This document shows, piece after piece, positions 24,830-32,882 of a stretch of 32,914 nt of DNA. The DNA is taken from contig JAZRJL010000054.1 in the NCBI GenBank assembly GCA_045645805.1, positions 1 through 32,914 of the forward strand. The letters are read 5' to 3'. The notes beneath the pieces are model-generated. The model was not told the DNA's origin, did not search any database, and saw only the letters and a list, made by a program, of their open reading frames with translations. Every line of letters starts with the position of its first letter. Positions within the stretch are counted from its first letter, which is position 1. The position numbers were made by a program, and so were the translations under genes. The stretch is from SIG440 sp045645805. GTDB lineage: Bacteria; Bacillota; Clostridia; Monoglobales; Monoglobaceae.

Positions 24830-25870
24830 TTACTGTGATTTAACCTTTGTCCAAAGCTCAGCACAGTATTTCTTTGTTTCGGTATCCTGATATCTGAAAT
24901 ACTCATCCTTTTCATATTCCTGTCTTGGAACATAAGCACTATTACCATTATATGTGGTTTCCTTAAGTTCTTCAAATACAAACTGAACCGATGAAGTATA
25001 TCCTACTGCTTCAGAATTACGCATTGCATTTTCAGGTGTAATCATAAAATCAATAAATTTATGTGCAAGCTCAACCTGTGCACTGTCTTTTGTTATTACC
25101 ATACCGTCAATCCAGGTATTTGTGCCAATTTCAGGCTCATAATAACCAAGGTTTTCATTTTCAGACATAATATATGCAGCATCGCCCGAATAAACAATAG
25201 CCATCGCTTTGTTACCCGATATCATACTGTCAATAACCTCATCGCCTACATATACAGGATTCATAATATTATTCTGCTCAACAAGCCAGTTATACGCCTC
25301 ATCAAGCTGCTTTTTGTCCGATGTATTAAGTGAATAACCTAAAGCCTTAAGGGCAATCATAAATGAATCGCGTTCTGAATCATACATATAAATATTATCT
25401 GCATATTTTGGATTTTTAAGAACTTCCCAGCCCGCCTGGAGGTCTGTTTCAGGAACAACCGTCTTATCATAAAGTATACCCACAGAACCCCAAAAATACG
25501 GAATGCTGTATCGATTTTCTTCGTCAAAGGGTCTTGAAAGAAGACCGGGAATTATCTTGTCCATATTGGTAAGCTTATTTTTGTCGATTTCCTGCAAAAA
25601 GCCTTCCTTGGCAAGACGTTCAATCATATAATCAGACGGAATAATAACATCATATATTTCACCGCTCATAACTTTTGTATACATAGATTCGTTTGAATCA
25701 AAGGTTTCATAAATAACCTTACAACCGTTTGCTCTTTCAAAATCACGTAACAATGATGTATCAATATATTCTCCGGCATTATAAACTTTAAGCACAGGCT
25801 TATCACTTCCGCAGCCAGTAACAGCAACAATCATCATTATCAAAACTAAAGAAATTGCTAATTTTTTCAT
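24830..25870 (-). CDS. potD: Spermidine/putrescine-binding lipoprotein PotD
   Basis: This is the substrate-binding lipoprotein of the polyamine ABC importer. It has 346 residues, with a signal peptide ending in a lipobox (IVAVTGC, Cys20) so it is lipid-anchored outside the membrane. The mature part has PotD features: LKVYNAGEYIDTSLLRDFE, a middle FWGSVGILYDKT, and acidic and aromatic residues typical of polyamine contacts (DVIIPSDYMIERL, EIGTNTWIDGMVI). It starts 1 nt after the potC stop and is the last gene of the potABCD order. Spermidine versus putrescine preference cannot be judged. Confidence 0.95.
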   Translation of the reverse strand: MKKLAISLVLIMMIVAVTGCGSDKPVLKVYNAGEYIDTSLLRDFERANGCKVIYETFDSNESMYTKVMSGEIYDVIIPSDYMIERLAKEGFLQEIDKNKLTNMDKIIPGLLSRPFDEENRYSIPYFWGSVGILYDKTVVPETDLQAGWEVLKNPKYADNIYMYDSERDSFMIALKALGYSLNTSDKKQLDEAYNWLVEQNNIMNPVYVGDEVIDSMISGNKAMAIVYSGDAAYIMSENENLGYYEPEIGTNTWIDGMVITKDSAQVELAHKFIDFMITPENAMRNSEAVGYTSSVQFVFEELKETTYNGNSAYVPRQEYEKDEYFRYQDTETKKYCAELWTKVKSQ

Positions 25871-25871
25871 C

Positions 25872-26657
25872 TTATGAAACCTTCTTTCTTTTTAATTTAG
25901 GAATAACATTTACAATAATAACCGCAATAAATATTACCAGAATAACAATTGTAGATAGTGCGTTAATTGTGGGATTGGTACGTTTTGTCATATTATAAAC
26001 AATCATTGATATATTCATAACACCGTTTCCGCTTACAAAATACGAAATAACAAAATCGTCAAAGGACATTGTAAATGCAAGCAGAACACCGGCAACAATA
26101 CCCGGTTTAATCATTGGTATTATAACCTTTATAAGAGCCTGCCAGGGTGTTGCCCCAAGGTCCATTGCCGCATTTGCAATATTTACATCAAGCTGACGTA
26201 CCTTTGGATACACACTTGTAATCACATATGGCGTACAAAAGGATATATGTGCAAGCAGCATTGTAAAATATCCTTTTTCAAGCTTAATTGCTGAAAACAA
26301 AAGCATAAGTCCAATAGCTGATACTATTTCAGGATTCATAATCGGAATATTGTTTATATTTATAATCCATTCCTTTATAATTTTACGGTTTTTTGAAAGA
26401 CCTATTGCAGTTATCGTACCAAGAACCGTGGATATGGCGGTTGCAAGAACAGCAATACTGCACGACACCCATACCGCAGACATAATTTCAGAATTATTTA
26501 TAAGCTCGGTATACCACTTCAGCGAAAAACCCGTAAACTTCGTCAGGGATTTTGACGAGTTAAAGGAAAATATCATTGTAACAAAAATCGGAATGTAAAA
26601 AAACGCAAAACACAAAAAAACATACAGTCCTTTTGAAATTTTTGCAAGTCTTCTCAT
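25872..26657 (-). CDS. potC: Polyamine ABC transporter permease PotC
   Basis: This is one of the two membrane subunits of the polyamine importer. It has about 261 residues with six membrane segments and the ATPase-contact EAA-like loop (AAMDLGATPWQALIKVIIPMI). The start is the ATG at 26657 (MRRLAK), which has GGGGAGG 7 nt upstream; the GTG two codons earlier is too close to that site. It lies 17 nt after potB and abuts potD. Confidence 0.95.
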   Translation of the reverse strand: MRRLAKISKGLYVFLCFAFFYIPIFVTMIFSFNSSKSLTKFTGFSLKWYTELINNSEIMSAVWVSCSIAVLATAISTVLGTITAIGLSKNRKIIKEWIININNIPIMNPEIVSAIGLMLLFSAIKLEKGYFTMLLAHISFCTPYVITSVYPKVRQLDVNIANAAMDLGATPWQALIKVIIPMIKPGIVAGVLLAFTMSFDDFVISYFVSGNGVMNISMIVYNMTKRTNPTINALSTIVILVIFIAVIIVNVIPKLKRKKVS

Positions 26658-26674
26658 CTTCACGCCTCCCCTCT

Positions 26675-27493
26675 TTAATTCTCGCCTGTATCAATTTTCT
26701 TCATCCACCGTATTGCAATAAGAATTATTGCAGCAAGAAGAATTGAAATTGCACTTCCAAAGTTCCAGTCACCAATCGAAACAAATTGATTTTCAATAAG
26801 ATTTCCTATCAGTACATACTGTCCGCCACCAAGCAGCTTGGGTATTACAAAGGTGGAAATTGACAGCAAAAATACCATTATAATTCCATTTAAAACACCG
26901 GGAATTGACAACTTGAATACAACCCTGAAAAACGTCTGAACAGGATTTGCCCCAAGGTCATAAGCCGCTTCAACATAGGACTTATCCATTTTACTCAAGG
27001 AAGTATGTATAGGAATTATCATAAACGGCAGAAAGTCACAAATCTGACCTATCATAACGGCAAAATCAGTATACATAAGCGACAGCGGAGCTATTCCTAT
27101 TTTGTCTAAAAAAGCATTTAAAAGCCCGTTTTCTGATAAAATGCTTATCCACGCATATGTCCGAAGCAGCATATTTATCCACATTGGTACAGTAACAAGC
27201 AAAATCAGTATACTTTGCGTTGTTTCTTTACATTGTGCAATTATGTATGCCAGCGTATAACCAAGCACAAGGCATATGCCCACTGTCAATATTCCAAGCT
27301 TAATTGACTTAAGAAATACATTCAAATATACCGGTTCGGCAAATCTTTTGAAATTTTCAAAGGTAAACTGAATATTAACCAAAGAGTTTCCGCTGTTTGT
27401 AACAGCATATAAAAGCATAATCAAGAGTGGAATTACTATCATTACTGCTGACCACGCTATGTACGGCTTAACAAGATTTTTAAAATATTTCAA
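26675..27493 (-). CDS. potB: Polyamine ABC transporter permease PotB
   Basis: This is the other membrane subunit of the importer, 272 residues with about six membrane segments and the EAA loop EAAYDLGANPVQTFFRVVF. The start is a TTG at 27493 with GAGGAA about 8 nt upstream. It lies between potA (36 nt upstream) and potC. Together with PotC it forms the channel energised by PotA. Confidence 0.95.
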   Translation of the reverse strand: MKYFKNLVKPYIAWSAVMIVIPLLIMLLYAVTNSGNSLVNIQFTFENFKRFAEPVYLNVFLKSIKLGILTVGICLVLGYTLAYIIAQCKETTQSILILLVTVPMWINMLLRTYAWISILSENGLLNAFLDKIGIAPLSLMYTDFAVMIGQICDFLPFMIIPIHTSLSKMDKSYVEAAYDLGANPVQTFFRVVFKLSIPGVLNGIIMVFLLSISTFVIPKLLGGGQYVLIGNLIENQFVSIGDWNFGSAISILLAAIILIAIRWMKKIDTGEN

Positions 27494-27529
27494 AAACGGT
27501 TCCTCCCTCCAAATAATTGTAAAGAAAAA

Positions 27530-28567
27530 CTAAACCATTTTCCACATAACATGTATGTCCTCAGGTCCAAAGCTAAGTCCGACTTCAAGACCAACCTCAA
27601 AGAAATCTGTGGTGTGTATCATATACTGTCTAAGCTCTGTTCTTACCATAATTTCATAGTGTACGCCCTTAAATACAACACTTTCAACCACACCTGTAAT
27701 TTTGGCACCATTCGGCATTACAATATCAATATCCTCAGGACGAAGAACAACCTCTACTTCCTCGTTGTCCTTAAAGCCTTTGTCAACACATTCAAACTCA
27801 TATCCATCAAACGAAACCAGACAATCCCTTATCATTGTTCCTTCAATAATATTTGATTCACCTATAAAGCTCGCTACAAATCTATTCTCAGGCTCATTAT
27901 ATACATCTATGGGTGTTCCAATCTGTTGAATATCGCCGTCGTTCATAACAACCACTGTGTCAGACATGGACAAAGCTTCTTCCTGGTCATGGGTTACATA
28001 AATAAATGTAATACCAACTTCTTTTTGAATTTTTTTAAGTTCAGTCTGCATTTCTTTGCGAAGCCTTGCATCAAGTGCACCCAAAGGCTCATCAAGCAAA
28101 AGAACCTTTGGTTCGTTAATCAATGCTCTTGCAATTGCGACACGCTGCTGCTGACCACCCGAAAGCGAAGTCACATCTCTTTTTTCAAAACCGCTCAAAC
28201 CAACGAGTTCAAGCATCTTTTTAACCTTTTGCGCAACAACTGATTTTTCAGTCTTTTTTATATTCAATCCAAAAGCAATATTTTCAGCAACGTTAAGATG
28301 CGGAAAAAGTGCATATTTCTGGAATACTGTATTTACCTCCCGCTTATACGGCGGAAGCTTTGATATCTCAATGCCGTCGAACAAAAGCTCACCGGTATCA
28401 GGTTCATCAAAACCAGCAATAATACGAAGGGTTGTAGTCTTACCGCAACCCGATGGTCCAAGAAGCGTAAGGAACTCATTCTCATAAATTTTAAGATTAA
28501 TTCCTTTAAGAACCTGTTGTTCATCAAAGGTTTTTGTAATATTTTTTAATTCAATCAAGCTATTCAT
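27530..28567 (-). CDS. potA: Polyamine ABC transporter ATP-binding protein PotA
   Basis: This is the ATPase of the polyamine importer, 345 residues. Nucleotide-binding motifs are Walker A GPSGCGKTT, Q-loop VFQKYALFPH, signature LSGGQQQR, Walker B VLLLDEPLGALD and H-loop VTHD. A C-terminal TOBE-like regulatory domain follows (VVLRPEDIDI to GPEDIHVMW). The ATG at 28567 (MNSL) has GGAGA 7 nt upstream; an earlier in-frame ATG at 28585 overlaps that site. It is the first gene of potABCD, behind a clear promoter at 28619-28647. The stop is TAG. Confidence 0.95.
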   Translation of the reverse strand: MNSLIELKNITKTFDEQQVLKGINLKIYENEFLTLLGPSGCGKTTTLRIIAGFDEPDTGELLFDGIEISKLPPYKREVNTVFQKYALFPHLNVAENIAFGLNIKKTEKSVVAQKVKKMLELVGLSGFEKRDVTSLSGGQQQRVAIARALINEPKVLLLDEPLGALDARLRKEMQTELKKIQKEVGITFIYVTHDQEEALSMSDTVVVMNDGDIQQIGTPIDVYNEPENRFVASFIGESNIIEGTMIRDCLVSFDGYEFECVDKGFKDNEEVEVVLRPEDIDIVMPNGAKITGVVESVVFKGVHYEIMVRTELRQYMIHTTDFFEVGLEVGLSFGPEDIHVMWKMV

Positions 28568-28618
28568 ATATATTCTCCAATCCATTTAATCTAAAAGATT
28601 GTAAAACACTAACAACTT

Positions 28619-28647
28619 ATTATACATAATAATCTTAATTTAATCAA
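28619..28647 (-). promoter_or_regulatory. Sigma-A promoter of potABCD
   Basis: On the minus strand TTGATT (28647-28642) and a perfect TATAAT (28624-28619) are separated by exactly 17 nt. The start codon of potA lies about 45 nt downstream of the expected transcription start. No operator palindrome was recognised. Confidence 0.75.
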
Positions 28648-28775
28648 GTATTTTTGCAAAAATAACCTAAATTCTCCGTTTTAGTCTGTTTTTTCTTTTT
28701 TATGTAACCTTCTGTCAAATCTTATCATATGATGTAGTGTAACACCTATATCCATTTAGAAAGGAATGAAAGAAA

Positions 28776-28955
28776 TTGGCAAACTTGTCTTTAAATATCC
28801 CTGAAGGCTACGCATATGTACCCATTCAGACCGCCAATGACAGAAATCTTTATTCTCCTGAAGCCGGACTTATGCGAGGCACTATCTTCCCTACACTTGA
28901 TCTTCCATTAGGTGTTTACGGAAATCAGGATTTAACACGGGAGGTAGAAAGATAA
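28776..28955 (+). CDS. cotJA: Spore coat protein CotJA
   Basis: This is a 59-residue spore-coat component of the inner coat, made in the mother cell. The reading GYAYVPIQTANDRNLYSPE, then AGLMRGTIFPTLDLPLGVYG, is characteristic of the CotJA family. The start is a TTG at 28776; AAAGGA lies about 10 nt upstream and no in-frame ATG fits the family N-terminus. The stop overlaps the cotJB start codon by one base (TAATG), as expected for coupled translation. In Bacillus the cotJABC operon is under sigma-E. A CATATGAT at 28726-28733 could be part of a sigma-E -10 element, but I see no convincing -35. Confidence 0.93.
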   Translation: MANLSLNIPEGYAYVPIQTANDRNLYSPEAGLMRGTIFPTLDLPLGVYGNQDLTREVER

Positions 28956-29200
28956 TGAACGAACGTAACAATCTTATGAAACAGATTATGGAATATTCCT
29001 TTGCGGCATATGAATGGAATTTGTATCTTAACACTCATCCAAACTGCCGTATGGCACTTGGCTATTTCAAGGAAATGACCAAAAAGGCAAACGAACTCAA
29101 AAAACAATATGTAGAAAAATTTGGACCAATAACCGCATCAGACGTAAACAGCGATACCGAATGGACCTGGGTGCAAGAACCATGGCCCTGGTCACTTTAA
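28955..29200 (+). CDS. cotJB: Spore coat protein CotJB
   Basis: This 81-residue spore-coat component is recognised by EYSFAAYEWNLYLNTHP, FKEMTKKANELKKQY and FGPITASDV, and the Trp-rich end WTWVQEPWPW. GGGAGGT lies upstream of the ATG, inside the end of cotJA. The gene is intact and followed after 14 nt by the start of cotJC. CotJB is needed with CotJA and CotJC for the CotJ complex in the coat. Confidence 0.95.
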   Translation: MNERNNLMKQIMEYSFAAYEWNLYLNTHPNCRMALGYFKEMTKKANELKKQYVEKFGPITASDVNSDTEWTWVQEPWPWSL

Positions 29201-29214
29201 GGAGGTAATAACTT

Positions 29215-29355
29215 ATGTGGAGTTATCAAAAAAAATTACAGTATCCTATTAACATTAAGAACCCAAATCCCAAGCTTGCAAGCTTTATCGCGAGCCAGTA
29301 TGGTGGCAAATACCGTAACTGCTTGAGCAACTTTATTAATGTTTCCAAAATATAA
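29215..29355 (+). pseudogene. cotJC: CotJC (manganese catalase-like coat protein), first 31 codons only; gene interrupted
   Basis: AAGGAGGT lies 8 nt before the ATG. The first 31 codons read as family: MWSYQKKLQYPINIKNPNPK, then LASFIASQYGG. After QYGG a normal CotJC continues PDGEL and so on for about 190 residues in all. Here the frame continues KYRNCLSNFINVSKI and stops at 29353-29355 inside the 3' end of the recombinase gene. The break at about 29305-29311 is thus the left edge of the inserted element. The ending is element sequence by chance in frame. Either cotJC is dead, or the rest lies at the other end of the element and is rejoined when the element excises in the mother cell, as with sigK in Bacillus. 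The window does not reach that end. Confidence 0.85.
29297..29320. other. Probable attachment site (attL-type junction) in cotJC
   Basis: The junction lies in an imperfect palindrome: AGTATGGT (29297-29304, cotJC side) and ACCGTAACT (29312-29320, element side) flank GGCAAAT. Serine integrases cross over at a 2-bp core in the centre of such sites. The core is likely within 29303-29311; the exact dinucleotide cannot be fixed without the other end. Confidence 0.5.
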
Positions 29356-30784
29356 AACTTAGTCGTTTTCCATCTTTTCCGCCCTTGATTATTTCTTTAA
29401 ATATTGTTCGCACCATTTTATTTTTGTCTGTGTTACTAACCTTTGAATCGTTTAAGATTTCGGTGAGCCTTCTCAATTCTTTTTCATCTAACTGAACTTC
29501 TTCCTCCGGTTCTTCCTCAACAATTGTTTCCAGCATATGCTTCAATTCTTCTATTTCTTCTTCAATAGATTTCTTGCTTTCTTTGTACTCATCAAGGGTA
29601 TCAGCACCATCCATATATGCTATCTTTGAACGTTCTAAACGTTGCTCAAGTCTTTTTATTTGCCCCTTAATAATTGTATTGTCATCAGACACAGTTGTTT
29701 TCTCGGTATCTCCAGGTTCTGCAAAACTTAATACTACATTCGGAAGTTCTATTTGAGATAAGATATCAAGGGTAATTTTAGCCAATTTATCTGCCTTAAT
29801 ATAGCCGACACCTTCACATGTGCCACGGCATCTGTTTGAACATCCGAAAAATCCTCCCTGATTGGATAACACCGCTCCACACTTTTCACATCTTATGATA
29901 CCGGTAAGCCAATGAGATATATCTTTTCTGTCAGCATTATAATACTTACCAAATTTTTCTTTTTGTAACTTCATTCTCTCAAAAACTTTATTCCATGTTG
30001 CAATGTCAATTATAGGAGTATGCGTACCGTCGCTTATAATAGCAGTATCAGCAGTATAATTTCTAGATAACTTGCCGTCAGGATTCCAACGTATTTTACC
30101 TATGTACACGGGATTGTTCAGCCAGTATTCAATTGTACGATTTTCTATTTTATTGCCTCTATGCGTTCTTATTCCCATGGCATTTAATGATTTTGCAATC
30201 GTCAGATAACCTTTACCGTTTGCGTAATCATTGAAAACTTTACGGACAACCTCTGCTTCTTCAGGAACAATGACATACTGACCGTTTTCTATTTTATAAC
30301 CAAAACCCGGTATTGAAAGTACTCCGCCTCTTTTGGCTTTCTCTGTCATTCCTCGTTTAACTTCTTCGGCAAGATTGATGCTATAGTACTCATCCATTGC
30401 CTCAATCATTGCTTCAAAAAGTATTGCCATCTTGTCGTCACCAACATCTTCACTAATAGAAACAACATCAATATTCAGTTCTTTTCTGAGCATCGACTTG
30501 TAAACAACACTATCTTCTCGGTTCCTTGCAAATCGGCTGAACTTCCAGACCAAAATTACATCAAACGGCTTTGGTTTGCGCTTTGCTAATCCTATCATTG
30601 TATTAAATGCAGGTCTTTTTTTAGTATTTCTACCACTAATACCTTCATCAAGAAAAATGAAATCTTTAGGTAATAACATTTGATTTTTTTCTGCATAGAG
30701 TTTGATTTTTTCCAACTGACTGTCAGGACTAAACTCAATCTGATCATCGGTAGAAACTCTTATGTATGCTGCCGCCACTTTCAT
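29336..30784 (-). CDS. Large serine recombinase (site-specific integrase/excisionase)
   Basis: The 482-residue recombinase has a resolvase catalytic domain with the nucleophile Ser11 in YIRVSTDDQ and catalytic Arg-rich KFSRFARN (about residues 80-90). A recombinase domain follows (GFGYKIENG, AKSLNAMGIRT, WLNNPVYIGKIRW), then a zinc ribbon (CEKCGAVL, then FFGCSNRCRGTC) and a long coiled-coil (about 370-430) with an acidic stretch. The catalytic residues are present, so it looks active. Relatives include SpoIVCA (skin) and SprA (SPbeta). AAGGAGGATAA lies before the ATG at 30784, with its own promoter at 30835-30863. It reads toward the cotJC junction. Confidence 0.95.
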   Translation of the reverse strand: MKVAAAYIRVSTDDQIEFSPDSQLEKIKLYAEKNQMLLPKDFIFLDEGISGRNTKKRPAFNTMIGLAKRKPKPFDVILVWKFSRFARNREDSVVYKSMLRKELNIDVVSISEDVGDDKMAILFEAMIEAMDEYYSINLAEEVKRGMTEKAKRGGVLSIPGFGYKIENGQYVIVPEEAEVVRKVFNDYANGKGYLTIAKSLNAMGIRTHRGNKIENRTIEYWLNNPVYIGKIRWNPDGKLSRNYTADTAIISDGTHTPIIDIATWNKVFERMKLQKEKFGKYYNADRKDISHWLTGIIRCEKCGAVLSNQGGFFGCSNRCRGTCEGVGYIKADKLAKITLDILSQIELPNVVLSFAEPGDTEKTTVSDDNTIIKGQIKRLEQRLERSKIAYMDGADTLDEYKESKKSIEEEIEELKHMLETIVEEEPEEEVQLDEKELRRLTEILNDSKVSNTDKNKMVRTIFKEIIKGGKDGKRLSFIFWKH

Positions 30785-30834
30785 TTAGTTATCCTCCTTT
30801 CTTGAAAAACGGCAACTATTTATTCCATATTATA

Positions 30835-30863
30835 ATTATAGCAAAGCCGCCTTTTAAATCAAA
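30835..30863 (-). promoter_or_regulatory. Promoter of the serine recombinase gene
   Basis: On the minus strand TTTGAT (30863-30858), or TTGATT one base over, stands 17 or 16 nt before a perfect TATAAT (30840-30835). It overlaps the end of the 55-residue protein gene. It looks like a vegetative sigma-A promoter, not a mother-cell one. Confidence 0.6.
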
Positions 30864-31026
30864 ATTTTTGTTCTGAAATCATTATTTTTTTTTTGTAATA
30901 TTCGCTCAAGGCTCGTGCCTCCATTTCTTCTTTCCATTCTTGCTTATTTTCTTCGTTTAAATTTAAAGATTTCACATTTTCATCTTCATCACTTTCTATG
31001 AAGACTTCGATACAATATTCATTCAA
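30859..31026 (-). CDS. 55-residue acidic protein; candidate recombination directionality factor
   Basis: This small gene lies between the nuclease and the recombinase. The start is a TTG at 31026 with GAGGTGG about 8 nt upstream; the stop is TGA. The protein is rich in Glu and Lys: NEYCIEVFIESDEDEN, NEENKQEWKEEMEARALSEY, then KKKIMISEQKF. It is predicted helical in the second half and matches no family I recognise. Its size and position beside a serine recombinase recall SprB (SPbeta) and similar factors that switch these enzymes from integration to excision. A run of ten A on the coding strand near the end is a possible slippage site. It could instead be an accessory of the nuclease. Confidence 0.6.
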   Translation of the reverse strand: MNEYCIEVFIESDEDENVKSLNLNEENKQEWKEEMEARALSEYYKKKIMISEQKF

Positions 31027-31089
31027 TCTACACCACCTCTCTTAATTTTATGTTTTAAAAATTACTTAAATACTGTTTTTGAACACAAA

Positions 31090-31113
31090 AACGACCGGTA
31101 TTTACCGATCGTT
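31090..31113 (-). terminator. Second of two tandem hairpin terminators after the nuclease gene
   Basis: On the minus strand AACGATCGGTA pairs with TACCGGTCGTT around AA, then TTTTTG follows. One U.G pair closes perfectly only in the minus-strand RNA; on the other strand it is a C-A mismatch. Confidence 0.75.
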
Positions 31114-31121
31114 ATAACACA

Positions 31122-31149
31122 AAAGCGACTGACTGCCGTCAGCCGCTTT
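31122..31149 (-). terminator. First of two tandem hairpin terminators after the nuclease gene
   Basis: On the minus strand AAAGCGGCTGAC pairs with GTCAGTCGCTTT around GGCA, with TT following, 11 nt after the nuclease stop codon. It also relies on a G.U pair that exists only in the minus-strand RNA. Confidence 0.75.
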
Positions 31150-31160
31150 ATACTTATTTA

Positions 31161-32882
31161 TTATAGATTCATAGAATCAACAAATTCTGTAATACTTTTA
31201 TACACCTCGTTATCCAAATCTGGATATTTTTCCAAAACGGAGTTTGTCCAATCAGGACCGTGTCCACCAACATCCTTTATAAAGCATTCTAACTCCCCGA
31301 CAGGAACAATAAATATGCCATTTTCTTTTAATAATTCATCAAGTTTTCTATATGATGATGTTGCGGCTCCAGCTGGAAGAGCAGAAACTCCCGAATTTTT
31401 TATCGCCTTCCATTTAGAAATTATAGAGACAATATCTTCAATTTCTCCTATTTCACGCTTACTTAAATCCGTAGAAGTTGAGCCATCTAAAATTTGATTT
31501 ATTGATGATTTAGCAGAATTTCGATTAATCTTTTCTTTTGGACTGTGAAGATTCGATACAATGTTGTTGTAATCTGCAACTACAGAATCAAAGTTTATGC
31601 CACAAGACTCTACAATACCACTAAATACAGTTTTATCGTTTAAAACATCAATATCCGTAATTAACTTTACATCAATATTTAATGATTTAAGTGCTGTAAT
31701 GATCCTTGCCATACGATGTTTTCCGCCACAGTGGATAAAAAGTGTTTCGGAATATTTTTGTTGTTTTTGTTTTATATAGCTTTCGACTATTGAATACATT
31801 TTACAATCCGAATCACTTTCGCAAAGAACAACAGATTTATGAAAAAGGCTTGCCATAATGTTCGAATACTTTAAAAGTGGATCATTCCATACTTGATTAA
31901 ATTCTGCATTATTAAGTATTGAAAATTTATTAGTATCTTCTTCACGTGTAATTCGTACGATTTTAATTCGCTCTGGGCATACTTCCAACAACCCTTTAAT
32001 TATTTCTTCGCTATGCGTGGAAATAAAAGCTTGCTGCTTATCGGATAATGTTTGACCTATAATTTGTCCCATAATTCTCGCCTGTGGAGGATGTAAGAAT
32101 GACTCTGGTTCGTCAATCAAATATGTACAGTAGTAATCAAGCATTAAATACAAAAGAATACCAGTAAAGCTTTTAATTCCATCGCCTTGATTTTGAACTT
32201 GCTTGTATGCTGAAAGTATTTTTGCATACTCCTCTTGACGAGATTGTTCATCCTCATATTCTCCGTTTAATTGAACTGGCTTTCCTATACACAGAGGTAT
32301 TATGGAGCCAAATTGTGTGTTGGGTGTTATTTCAATATCAAACGCCTTTTTGAAACTACTCGAGAGCCACTTTCGATATTTACTATCAAATGCAGCATAA
32401 TGAATCGGGTGTTTTCTCGTACTATTTCTTGCAATACTTTGAGGAGGGTTGCATATTGTAAGACGAGCAGATGTATCTAAATTAACGACGAATAAATCTC
32501 TAAAACCTCCAAATAGTTGGTGTGTAGGAAACACTTTATCAGTATCATCCCATATATTTATAGTGTGACCAAGAACACCATAAGATGTAAATCGACCTTG
32601 ATTGTTACCTGTAGAAATTTCCGATAATATTTTTGATATTGGAAATGGATATTTATGTACAGTTACATCCGAAATAACAACGCTTGAAGACTCTTTTTCT
32701 GAGAGAGCATATATATCTTTTAAAGTTTGGCTTTTTCCAACATTGTTTGGACCAACAAAAACCACTATATCATTTGCTGATATTTCAATTTGTTGTCCAT
32801 TATTAAAAGTTAAATGAGAAATATATCCTCCAGGTTTTTGACTTTCCAGTTCAGATAAAGTTTTTATGTTTAATTCACTCAC
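31161..32882 (-). CDS. OLD-family ATP-dependent endonuclease (AAA/ABC ATPase fused to TOPRIM), probable anti-phage protein
   Basis: The product is about 573 residues. The N-terminal part is an SMC/ABC-like ATPase: Walker A GPNNVGKSQ (44-52), a signature-like QGDGIKSFTG (232-241), Walker B TYLIDEPESFLHP (about 253-265) and an H-loop STHSEE (His290). The C-terminal part is TOPRIM-like: Glu355 in VLCESDSD and DxD at 410-412 in ITDIDVLND, expected to bind metal for DNA cleavage. A Gly-His motif GGHGPDW lies near the end. Such proteins act in defence (OLD of P2, GajA of Gabija, retron effectors). No GajB-like helicase lies downstream; upstream is outside the window. I chose the GTG at 32882 (GGAGG 8 nt upstream); GTG at 32885 is equally possible, and ATG at 32897 has no visible site. 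It is AT-richer than the host genes. Confidence 0.88.
   Translation of the reverse strand: MSELNIKTLSELESQKPGGYISHLTFNNGQQIEISANDIVVFVGPNNVGKSQTLKDIYALSEKESSSVVISDVTVHKYPFPISKILSEISTGNNQGRFTSYGVLGHTINIWDDTDKVFPTHQLFGGFRDLFVVNLDTSARLTICNPPQSIARNSTRKHPIHYAAFDSKYRKWLSSSFKKAFDIEITPNTQFGSIIPLCIGKPVQLNGEYEDEQSRQEEYAKILSAYKQVQNQGDGIKSFTGILLYLMLDYYCTYLIDEPESFLHPPQARIMGQIIGQTLSDKQQAFISTHSEEIIKGLLEVCPERIKIVRITREEDTNKFSILNNAEFNQVWNDPLLKYSNIMASLFHKSVVLCESDSDCKMYSIVESYIKQKQQKYSETLFIHCGGKHRMARIITALKSLNIDVKLITDIDVLNDKTVFSGIVESCGINFDSVVADYNNIVSNLHSPKEKINRNSAKSSINQILDGSTSTDLSKREIGEIEDIVSIISKWKAIKNSGVSALPAGAATSSYRKLDELLKENGIFIVPVGELECFIKDVGGHGPDWTNSVLEKYPDLDNEVYKSITEFVDSMNL

Noticed and set aside
31161..32882. 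Naming the nuclease GajA of a Gabija system
   Set aside because: No UvrD-like GajB follows; terminators and a recombinase do. The ATPase/TOPRIM plan is shared by several defence families.
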